Assembly: GCA_026415995.1 (NCBI GenBank)
Contig: JAOAGB010000019.1
Span: 1-13,718, forward strand
Origin: Thermodesulfovibrio sp.
GTDB taxonomy: Bacteria; Nitrospirota; Thermodesulfovibrionia; Thermodesulfovibrionales; Thermodesulfovibrionaceae
Direction of reading: 5' to 3'
Length of the DNA: 13,718 bases
Part shown: positions 1 through 6,189 of the stretch, piece by piece
Position numbering within the stretch: position 1 is the first letter of the stretch
Layout of the letters: each line of letters begins with the position of its first letter
Made by a program: the position numbers and the translations under genes
Notes under the pieces: model-generated
Told to the model about the DNA's origin: nothing
Seen by the model: the letters and a program-made list of their open reading frames with translations, nothing else
Database searches by the model: none

Positions 1-45
1 TTCTCTTTCAGAAGAAATTCCTCCAGCTATTACACCAACTCTCAT
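1..45 (-). CDS. ddl: D-alanine--D-alanine ligase, N-terminal fragment (cut by window edge)
   Basis: Only the first 15 codons are present; they read MRVGVIAGGISSERE and run off the left edge. The glycine-rich GGxSSERE start is the typical first strand and phosphate-binding loop of the ATP-grasp enzyme Ddl, which joins two D-alanines in the cytoplasm to make the dipeptide that MurF later adds. The ATG lies one base after the murB stop, and a clean GGAGG six bases upstream sits inside the end of murB, so the start is well supported. The position directly after murC-murB matches the usual dcw order, in which ftsQ, ftsA and ftsZ would follow outside the window. The fragment is too short to judge domains or catalytic residues. 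The call rests on the N-terminal motif plus context. Confidence 0.85.
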   Translation of the reverse strand, partial: MRVGVIAGGISSERE

Positions 46-46
46 T

Positions 47-934
47 TTAAGCCTCCAAAAATCTTATTTCGGGTCGTAGTTCCACTGAAAAAATCTTAAA
101 AACCCTTTCTTTTACCATATCCATCAATTTTAAAAAATCCGCTGCCTTTCCCTTGCCAATATTTATAAAATAGTTTGCATGAACTTTACTTACAATAATG
201 TCTCCTACTCTTGCCCCTTTTAACCCGGCTTTATCTATAAGAAATCCTGCAGAAGTCCCTTCAGGATTTTTAAAGACACAACCTGCTGAATTTTCTTTAA
301 TCGGTTGGGTTTCTCTTTTCCTTATTAGAAACTCCTTCATTTTCCCAAAAATATCTTCCCCTTCTTCTTTTAGAACAAATTTTACAGTTTTTATTATTAC
401 ATTTTCAGATAGCCCGGAATTTCTGTACCTGAAGTTAATCTCAGATTTTTTGAGTTTTTTTATACTCAAAGCTTCATCAATTAATTCAATTTCTTCAAGG
501 CAATCCTTTATCTCGTACCCAAAAGAGCCCGCATTACAAAAAACCGCACCGCCTACGGTTCCAGGGATACCTATAAGCCCTTCCATACCAGAAAGCCCTC
601 GCTTACCAAGAAAAGCAAGAACTCTCCCCAGCATCACTCCAGCTCCTACCTTAAGCGTATATCTCTCCAATCTTATGCTATCCATCTTTTTCGTGTTAAC
701 TATTACACCTTTAAATCCTCTATCACTTACGAGTAAATTACTGCCTCCTCCAACCACATAATAGGATAATCCTTCATTTTTTATTATCTCTAATATTTCT
801 CTTATATTTTCTTCCTGCGGAAAAACAACCATCGCAGCCTCACCACCTATTCTGAGGGTAGTATATTGAACAAGAGGTTCATTTTTCTTATACAAAATAC
901 CCTTTTCTTTGCAAAAAGTCTCTATCTTTGTCAT
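47..934 (-). CDS. murB: UDP-N-acetylenolpyruvoylglucosamine reductase
   Basis: MurB reduces UDP-GlcNAc-enolpyruvate to UDP-MurNAc with NADPH and FAD in the cytoplasm. At 295 aa it has the usual size. FAD-binding motifs are visible: TTLRIGG near residues 25-31, VVGGGSNLLVSD at 60-71 and GIPGTVGGAV at 122-131. The substrate-binding YR pair is Tyr170-Arg171 in FRYRNS, and the C-terminal catalytic Glu is Glu289 in RPEIRF. HANYFIN near 252-258 suits a type II enzyme. The proton donor, Ser in the best-studied enzymes, appears to be Cys219 in SAGCVFKNP. The ATG forms an ATGA overlap with the stop of a 56-codon frame upstream. No good Shine-Dalgarno precedes it (only GTAGAGAT), and an in-frame TAG just upstream rules out an earlier start, so translation may depend on coupling. 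Downstream, ddl begins one base after the stop. Confidence 0.97.
   Translation of the reverse strand: MTKIETFCKEKGILYKKNEPLVQYTTLRIGGEAAMVVFPQEENIREILEIIKNEGLSYYVVGGGSNLLVSDRGFKGVIVNTKKMDSIRLERYTLKVGAGVMLGRVLAFLGKRGLSGMEGLIGIPGTVGGAVFCNAGSFGYEIKDCLEEIELIDEALSIKKLKKSEINFRYRNSGLSENVIIKTVKFVLKEEGEDIFGKMKEFLIRKRETQPIKENSAGCVFKNPEGTSAGFLIDKAGLKGARVGDIIVSKVHANYFINIGKGKAADFLKLMDMVKERVFKIFSVELRPEIRFLEA
52..56 (-). promoter_or_regulatory. Ribosome binding site of ddl
   Basis: On the minus strand a GGAGG lies six bases before the ddl ATG, within the last codons of murB. It fixes the ddl start and suggests that ddl is translated from the same message as murB, either coupled or independently initiated. 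Confidence 0.75.
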
Positions 935-1101
935 ATATCTCTACAGGTTTTATGGATATAAGCTTTGAGCGGCTTTTGGCAATCTAAGGATTCGCCATGG
1001 ATGGTGAAGCAGATTGCCAGCCTCGGAGCAGAACATGGATATCCTGCGAGAATGAGCGAAAAGCCATATCCATCAATTTTGTAATTTTCAATTGCTCTCA
1101 T
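931..1101 (-). CDS. Small open frame bridging murC and murB, unknown status
   Basis: I do not recognise this 56-aa frame. It starts MRAIENYKIDGYGFS and ends YIHKTCRDI, with four cysteines, no membrane segment and no motif I know. Its ATG overlaps the murC TGA (ATGA at 1098-1101) and its TGA overlaps the murB ATG (ATGA at 931-934). A fair Shine-Dalgarno, GAGGG, lies seven bases before its ATG inside the end of murC. Those are the signs of a translated, coupled cistron. Against a functional protein, most of it lies in a palindromic, repeat-like segment, and its G+C (71 of 171 bases) looks higher than the AT-rich flanks. The likeliest reading is that an inserted repeat has stayed open, possibly because translation through it feeds the poorly equipped murB start. 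Translation is plausible; function of the peptide itself is doubtful. Confidence 0.4.
   Translation of the reverse strand: MRAIENYKIDGYGFSLILAGYPCSAPRLAICFTIHGESLDCQKPLKAYIHKTCRDI
952..1073. repeat. Palindromic repeat-like element between murC and murB
   Basis: The segment between murC and murB folds on itself. An outer stem pairs ATGGATAT (952-959) with ATATCCAT (1066-1073), extended by GCTTT (962-966) with AAAGC (1060-1064). Inside are two more hairpins. One pairs GGCAATCT (978-985) with AGATTGCC (1011-1018) and has a weaker inner stem, 991-996 with 1003-1008. The other pairs CTCG (1022-1025) and CAG (1029-1031) with CTG (1044-1046) and CGAG (1047-1050). A perfect GGATATCC palindrome lies at 1037-1044. 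The layout resembles a three-way junction and recalls small dispersed palindromic elements or MITEs. Base composition is richer in G+C than the flanks. I saw no second copy in the window and no clear target-site duplication, so membership in a repeat family is inferred from structure. Confidence 0.55.
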
Positions 1102-2468
1102 AGTCTATCCCTCACTAACTCTCCAATTTTATAAACATCACCTGCGCCCACTGTAAAAACAACATCACCTGCTTTTAACTCTTTTAGTATATCTTCTTTT
1201 ATACCTTCTTTATCAGGATTAAATCTCACATTAACACCTGCACCTTGAAGCCTATCGTATAACACTTCTCCGCTAACACCTTTAATAGGTGGCTCACTTG
1301 CAGGATATATATCCATCAAAAAGAGAATATCCCTTTTTCTTAATACTTCTTTGAAAACCTTTATAAATTGCTCCATTAAGGCTCTTGTTCTTGTAAATCT
1401 ATGTGGCTGAAATATTACGCAAAGTCTTGAAGGTCTTAACCACATGGCAGTCTTAAGCACTGCTCTTATTTCTGTAGGATGATGCCCATAGTCATCGTAA
1501 AATTTTATTCCTTTTCTTTCTCCCTTAAATTCAAATCTTCTTCCAATGCCTTTAAAGTTCTGTAAAGACTCCTTCACCTTCTCAAAAGGTACAGAGAGCT
1601 CCTTTGCCACAGCTATTGTGGCTAATGAATTTAAAACATTGTGTTTACCAGGAACGGTAATTTTAAACTCTCCCATTGATTTATCTTTATAAAATGCTTC
1701 AAAAGAAACATATGGTGATTTATAGCTAATTTTTTTTGCATAAAAATCAGCACTTTCATCAAATCCGTAAGTTAAATATCTTCTGGTTAAATGAGGAATT
1801 AGATCCCTTATATGTCTACATTCTCTACAAAGTATAGAAACCCCGTAAAATGGAACCTTATCAGCAAATTCAAGAAAAGCCTTTTTTATTCTCCTTAAAT
1901 TTTTAAAATAGTCAAGATGTTCTCTGTCGATGTTGGTTATAACAGAAATTGCAGGGCTCAATTTAAGAAAACTGCCATCACTCTCATCAGCCTCTGCTAC
2001 TAAAAATTCACCCTGACCAAGCCTTGCATTTGTCCCAAGAGATTTAAGTTTTCCTCCTACGACCACTGTAGGATCAAAACCCGCATCATTTAAAACTGTT
2101 GCGATAAGCGATGTGGTAGTTGTTTTTCCATGAGCTCCTGCTATTAAAATGGAATATTTAAGTCTGCAGAGTTCTGCAAGCATCTCTGCTCTTGGAATAA
2201 CAGGTATCCCCATTGCTTTTGCTTTAATAATTTCAGGATTATCAGGTTTTACAGCAGATGAAAAAACAACCACATCTGTTTCATCTAAATTATCCTCTCC
2301 ATGTCCTATGAATACCTTTATCCCGAGGCTTTTAAGCCTCCTTACTGTATCAGATTCTTTTATATCAGAGCCTGTTACTGTGTATCCCATGTTTTTTAAA
2401 ACTTCTGCGATTCCGCTCATTCCGATTCCGCCAATTCCAACAAAATGAATTTTCTTAAACTGATACAT
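1098..2468 (-). CDS. murC: UDP-N-acetylmuramate--L-alanine ligase
   Basis: MurC uses ATP to attach L-alanine, the first stem-peptide residue, to UDP-MurNAc in the cytoplasm. The protein is 456 aa, normal for the family. The N-terminal UDP-binding Rossmann domain shows GIGGIGMSGIAE (11-22). The central ATPase domain has the P-loop AGAHGKTTT (110-118), EADESDGSF (159-167) and TNIDREHLDYF (178-188). The C-terminal domain begins after PGKHNVLN (273-280) and carries DDYGHHPTEI (325-334), typical of MurC, and FQPHRFTRT (353-361). The start directly follows the murG stop with no gap. A strong GAGGAGG nine bases upstream, encoded in the last codons of murG, supports it. The stop shares ATGA with the small frame before murB. 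All key motifs are intact. Confidence 0.98.
   Translation of the reverse strand: MYQFKKIHFVGIGGIGMSGIAEVLKNMGYTVTGSDIKESDTVRRLKSLGIKVFIGHGEDNLDETDVVVFSSAVKPDNPEIIKAKAMGIPVIPRAEMLAELCRLKYSILIAGAHGKTTTTSLIATVLNDAGFDPTVVVGGKLKSLGTNARLGQGEFLVAEADESDGSFLKLSPAISVITNIDREHLDYFKNLRRIKKAFLEFADKVPFYGVSILCRECRHIRDLIPHLTRRYLTYGFDESADFYAKKISYKSPYVSFEAFYKDKSMGEFKITVPGKHNVLNSLATIAVAKELSVPFEKVKESLQNFKGIGRRFEFKGERKGIKFYDDYGHHPTEIRAVLKTAMWLRPSRLCVIFQPHRFTRTRALMEQFIKVFKEVLRKRDILFLMDIYPASEPPIKGVSGEVLYDRLQGAGVNVRFNPDKEGIKEDILKELKAGDVVFTVGAGDVYKIGELVRDRL
1109..1113 (-). promoter_or_regulatory. Ribosome binding site of the murC-murB bridging frame
   Basis: GAGGG on the minus strand, inside the 3' end of murC, ends seven bases before the ATG at 1101. 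Together with the ATGA overlap it makes translation of the 56-codon frame plausible. Confidence 0.45.
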
Positions 2469-3569
2469 CTACATTTTCCTCCTCATTAGTGATTCTCCAA
2501 TTTCTACAATTTTTTCAGCAGCATTAGCCTTTCCAAAAGCAAGAGATGCCATCTCCATCTCTTTTTTAGCTTGAAAATCTGTTAAAATTTTGTTTATTTT
2601 TTTTGAAATAATCTCACCATTAAGCTCTCTGTCAAGAATCATTTCACAGGCACCACGGCTAAGAAGTCTTCTTGCATTTAGTTCTTGATGATTATAAGCT
2701 GCATATGGATAGGGTATTAAAATTGATGCTTTCCCGAGTGCAGTGATCTCTGCAACAGTTGAAGCCCCTGCCCTACAGACTATTAAGTCTGCAATGGCAT
2801 AAGCCTCTGCCATCTCATATATGAATGGTAAAACAGTAGCCTTGAAAGAAAAATTTTTGTATTCCTTTGCTACCCATTCATAGTCAGGCTCACCTGTTTG
2901 ATGAATTATCTGAATCTTATCTTTAAGTGGAATTAAATAGGATAAACCTTCAGTAACTGCTTTATTTATTTTTCTCGCACCAAGACTTCCTCCAAAAATC
3001 AATAAGGTTAGTTTCCCTTTTTCAAGGTTAAAAATCTCAAACGCCTTTTCTCTATCACCAAATAGGATTTCTCTTCTTATGGGAGTTCCTGTTAGATATA
3101 CCTTTTCCTTGGGAAAATAATCTAAGGTCTCTGGATAGGTTATGCTAATAGCGTCTACGAATTTTCCAAGAATTTTATTTGCCAGCCCCGGCACTGTATT
3201 CTGCTCAAGAATAATTGTAGGAATTTTTTTTAAAGCAGCTGTGAATACCATTGGCAAAGAAGCATACCCACCAACGCCAAAAACAATATGAGGTGAAAAG
3301 GAATTTATAATATTTTTACATTCTGATATAGATTTTAAAAGTTTCAATATGGCTTTTGCTTTTTCATTTAGAGATTTACCCACAAAACCTTTTACAGAAA
3401 TAAGCTTTAATTGATAGCCTAACTTAGGGATTACCTTTGCTTCTAACCCTCTTTCTGTTCCAATAAAAACTATCTCTGCATCGGGATATTTTGTCCTTAT
3501 GAAAGAGGCGAGAGCAACACCTGGAAATAGATGTCCACCAGTTCCGCCACCAGCTATTATTACCTTCAT
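2469..3569 (-). CDS. murG: Lipid II synthase (UDP-GlcNAc:lipid I GlcNAc transferase)
   Basis: MurG transfers GlcNAc from UDP-GlcNAc to lipid I at the inner face of the membrane, completing lipid II. At 366 aa it is full length with a GT-B fold. The first glycine loop GGGTGGHLFPG is at residues 7-17, with the family's N-terminal His at 13. The second G-loop, FGVGGYASLP, is near 97-106. EQNTVPGLANK (122-132) is the acceptor-side motif. The C-terminal donor domain has GGSLGARKIN (193-202) and RAGASTVAEI (266-275), whose Glu274 corresponds to the residue that grips the GlcNAc hydroxyls, followed by YAAYNHQELNAR (289-300). The ATG overlaps the ftsW stop by ATGA and has GGAGAAGG just upstream. No obvious membrane span is present, as expected for a peripheral enzyme. 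Confidence 0.98.
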   Translation of the reverse strand: MKVIIAGGGTGGHLFPGVALASFIRTKYPDAEIVFIGTERGLEAKVIPKLGYQLKLISVKGFVGKSLNEKAKAILKLLKSISECKNIINSFSPHIVFGVGGYASLPMVFTAALKKIPTIILEQNTVPGLANKILGKFVDAISITYPETLDYFPKEKVYLTGTPIRREILFGDREKAFEIFNLEKGKLTLLIFGGSLGARKINKAVTEGLSYLIPLKDKIQIIHQTGEPDYEWVAKEYKNFSFKATVLPFIYEMAEAYAIADLIVCRAGASTVAEITALGKASILIPYPYAAYNHQELNARRLLSRGACEMILDRELNGEIISKKINKILTDFQAKKEMEMASLAFGKANAAEKIVEIGESLMRRKM

Positions 3570-4744
3570 GAAAACCTTCTCCCCCTGTAGTAATACCTGT
3601 ATGTTATTTTCAATCTTTTCTTGCTCGCTGATGAGTCTTCAGATAAAAAAGGAGAGTCAACTTTTGAAAGATTAAGTAAAATTCCTACTGACATAAGACT
3701 AATTACCATAGATGAACCGCCATAGCTTATAAATGGCAAAGGCAATCCTTTTGTCGGTGCAAGTCCTGTTACAACAGCAAAGTTTATTAAAGCTTGAATA
3801 GAAATCATCACCGTAATCCCTGAAGCAAGAAAATAGTAAAATGATTCCCTTTGTCTTGTAGCAATCTTAAAACCTTTAATAGATAGAATAAAAAAAAGAA
3901 TAACAACCAAAGATGCTCCAATGAATCCCATTTCTTCACCAATGTGTGCAAAAATAAAATCTGTATGAATCTCTGGTAGATAGGCAAGTTTTTGTCTACC
4001 TTCTCCAAGACCTTGACCAGTAAGCCCTCCGCTTCCAAGAGCTATTAGAGACTGAACCAATTGAAATCCGCTACCTTGAGGATCAGCCCATGGATCAAGA
4101 AAAGAGGTTATTCTTTTCCACCTATAAGGCTCTTTAGCAAGATAAAATATAACAGGCAAAGCAAGTAGGGATGTAACTCCAATAAACTTTAAACTTATTC
4201 CTGCAATAAAAAGCATTATAAAAGTTATAATTCCAAGAGTCATGGCTGCGCCAAAATCAGGCTGTTTTAGAAAAATTAACTGAAAAATTCCCATTAATCC
4301 TACGGGAATAACAAAATGTAAAATCTTATTCTTGTCATAATCTGGTCTGCTTAAAAACCATGCAAGGAAAAAAACCATTGCAAGCTTTACGAGTTCCGAA
4401 GGTTGAAAAACACTTGGCCACAGCTTAAGCCATCTTCTCGCTCCACCAGCACTAACTCCTAAGGGTGAAAAAACCAGTATAAGCATGATAAAGGAAATTA
4501 TTAATAATGGAAAAACTAAGGTTTTTAATCTTTCTCGAGAAAAAAAAATAAATGTAATCATTAAAATAGAGCCTATTACAAGAGTGAACAACTGTTTCTG
4601 CAAGTAAATTAACCCGCCTCTTTCAGCATATTTTGCCTTTACTGAAGCTAAAACAGAAGTTGAGCTATAAACCGATATTAATCCTATAATTATAAGAAAG
4701 ATTACTGTAATTATAAGAGTCTTATCGATTGAACCTTTATTCAT
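3566..4744 (-). CDS. ftsW: Septal peptidoglycan glycosyltransferase FtsW (SEDS family)
   Basis: FtsW polymerises lipid II into septal glycan strands and works as a complex with FtsI. The protein is 392 aa with about ten hydrophobic segments, starting near residues 9-27. SEDS hallmarks are all visible: RRWLKL and FQPSELVKLA (103-122), LKQPDFGAA (159-167), FLDPWADPQGSGFQLVQS (215-232), the extracytoplasmic LPEIHTDFIFA with the likely catalytic Asp262, and GLPLPFISYGGSS (333-345). The long loop and the SGG/GQGLG motif favour FtsW or RodA. Placement between murD and murG in the dcw cluster decides for FtsW. Its ATG overlaps the murD stop (ATGA) and its TGA overlaps the murG ATG. The C-terminus is a basic, tyrosine-rich cytoplasmic tail (YRYYYRGRR). 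Confidence 0.97.
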   Translation of the reverse strand: MNKGSIDKTLIITVIFLIIIGLISVYSSTSVLASVKAKYAERGGLIYLQKQLFTLVIGSILMITFIFFSRERLKTLVFPLLIISFIMLILVFSPLGVSAGGARRWLKLWPSVFQPSELVKLAMVFFLAWFLSRPDYDKNKILHFVIPVGLMGIFQLIFLKQPDFGAAMTLGIITFIMLFIAGISLKFIGVTSLLALPVIFYLAKEPYRWKRITSFLDPWADPQGSGFQLVQSLIALGSGGLTGQGLGEGRQKLAYLPEIHTDFIFAHIGEEMGFIGASLVVILFFILSIKGFKIATRQRESFYYFLASGITVMISIQALINFAVVTGLAPTKGLPLPFISYGGSSMVISLMSVGILLNLSKVDSPFLSEDSSASKKRLKITYRYYYRGRRFS

Positions 4745-6189
4745 AATGAATTTACGATCTCCTTAAATACTTCACCCCTATGTTCAAAGTTTCTAAACAT
4801 ATCGAAACTCGCACAACCCGGAGAGAGTAAAACAATGTCTCCTCGCTGAGCCAATTCCTTAGCTTTAATTACAGCAGATTTCATATCCTTTTCAAAATAA
4901 TGATTCACCACTTCACCTAAAGCTTTTGCTATTTTTTGGCTTGCCTCTCCAATAAGAATCATTGCTTTTACTTTCTTTTGCACAACCTCCTTCAGAGTTG
5001 TAAAATCACCATCTTTATCTCTTCCACCTGCTATTAAAATCACATTACCCGAGAAACTTTCAAGAGACTTAGCTACAGCGTCAACATTTGTTCCTTTTGA
5101 ATCATTTATATAGGAAACTCCGTCTATTTCTCTTACAAGTTCCATTCGATGAGGAAGTCCTGGAAATTCTCTAACAACTTCCTTTATGCTATCTGCAGTA
5201 CATCCTACAGAAAAAGCAAGAAGAGAGGCTGCCATTATGTTTTCAATATTGTGCACTCCTTTGATTTTGAAGGAATTCACTGGCAGCACCGTATTTTCCA
5301 TTTCCTTTTTTATATCCTCTGAAAGTTCCTCTCTTAAATGAAATCTAATAGCATCCTTTTCTAAAAAAGCTCCATAGACTTTTTGAAACCGACTAAAATA
5401 TAGAATATGAGGAAGTTTGCCTTTTTTTAGATAAATATTCCTCAAATATTCAATTGAAGAAACCGTATTTTTATCATCCATGTTAAGTATGAGAAAATCA
5501 TCTCCTCCCTGATTCTGAAATATTTTTGCTTTTGCTTCAATATATTCTTTCATTCCCGAGTATCTGTCCATGTGGTCAGGGGTAATATTGAGAATAGCTG
5601 CAGAATGAACTTTGAAATTTTTTATACCTTCAAGCTGAAAACTTGAAAGTTCAAGAACAAGGTAGTCAATATCTATTTCTTTATTATAAATTTCATAAAC
5701 TACCTCTGCCATGGGAAAACCTATGTTACCAGCAAGTACTACCTTTTTGCCGTCTTTCTTCAAAAATTCATATGTAAGGGTGGATGTAGTTGATTTGCCA
5801 TTTGAACCTGTTATGCCAATTATTTTTATATCTGGCTTTAAAATATTAAGTATTTCCCAGCTTAATTCTATTTCACCTATCACTGGGATTCCATTATATA
5901 CTGCCGAAACTATGGAAGGCGTGCTTATTGGAACCCCAGGACTTACTACAACAAGCTGGGCTTCATTGAAAGCCTCAGGAGGATGTCCACCTCCGAATAC
6001 CTTATAAACTCTATCTGAGAGATGACCTAAATCTTTATATATTTCATTTTCATTTTTTTTGTCGTTTACAATTACCTTAACACCTAAGGTTGAAAGTAGT
6101 TTAACCAGAGAAATCCCGCTTTTACCAAGTCCTACTATGGCAATCTTTTTATCTTTTAGTTCAGATAGACTGTGAACTAATCTTTGCAT
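4741..6189 (-). CDS. murD: UDP-N-acetylmuramoyl-L-alanine--D-glutamate ligase
   Basis: MurD adds D-glutamate to UDP-MurNAc-L-Ala in the cytoplasm. It is 482 aa, slightly longer than the common 440-460. Motifs run in order: the N-terminal VGLGKSGIS (19-27), P-loop GITGSNGKST (125-134), LELSSFQLE (179-187), NITPDHMDRY (201-210), the probable carbamylated Lys220 in YIEAKAKI, KGVHNIENI (310-318), FPGLPHRME (342-350), NDSKGTN (362-368), GGRDKDGDF (388-396) and SPGCASFDMFRNFEHRG (456-472). The start overlaps the end of the upstream carboxypeptidase gene by 29 bases. GAGGAAAGG directly before the ATG supports it, and the next residues lead straight into the usual MurD N-terminus. The stop overlaps the ftsW start by ATGA. 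The extra length sits in the loop near residues 240-300. Confidence 0.97.
   Translation of the reverse strand: MQRLVHSLSELKDKKIAIVGLGKSGISLVKLLSTLGVKVIVNDKKNENEIYKDLGHLSDRVYKVFGGGHPPEAFNEAQLVVVSPGVPISTPSIVSAVYNGIPVIGEIELSWEILNILKPDIKIIGITGSNGKSTTSTLTYEFLKKDGKKVVLAGNIGFPMAEVVYEIYNKEIDIDYLVLELSSFQLEGIKNFKVHSAAILNITPDHMDRYSGMKEYIEAKAKIFQNQGGDDFLILNMDDKNTVSSIEYLRNIYLKKGKLPHILYFSRFQKVYGAFLEKDAIRFHLREELSEDIKKEMENTVLPVNSFKIKGVHNIENIMAASLLAFSVGCTADSIKEVVREFPGLPHRMELVREIDGVSYINDSKGTNVDAVAKSLESFSGNVILIAGGRDKDGDFTTLKEVVQKKVKAMILIGEASQKIAKALGEVVNHYFEKDMKSAVIKAKELAQRGDIVLLSPGCASFDMFRNFEHRGEVFKEIVNSL

Noticed and set aside
198..761. 187-codon open frame on the plus strand
   Set aside because: It lies wholly antisense to the well-supported murB, has no ribosome binding site or known motif, and is Ser/Pro/Phe rich as expected from the complement of an AT-rich gene.
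935..1097. Rho-independent terminator or promoter between murC and murB
   Set aside because: The hairpins are not followed by a T-run on the minus strand, and no convincing -35/-10 pair was seen. The ATGA overlaps on both sides favour read-through.
1815..1829. Cys-Arg-Glu-Cys in MurC (residues 214-217) as a possible metal site
   Set aside because: It lies in a variable stretch of the central domain after VPFYG. Only two Cys and one nearby His are present, with no further ligands in sequence and no known metal role there.
2149..2448. Plus-strand open frame opposite murC
   Set aside because: Antisense shadow of conserved MurC codons with no independent support. The same holds for plus-strand frames opposite murD, dacA, murF, ftsI and ftsL.
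3808..4038. 76-codon minus-strand frame inside ftsW
   Set aside because: Out-of-frame overlap within conserved FtsW motifs, with a composition explained by the hydrophobic codons of ftsW.
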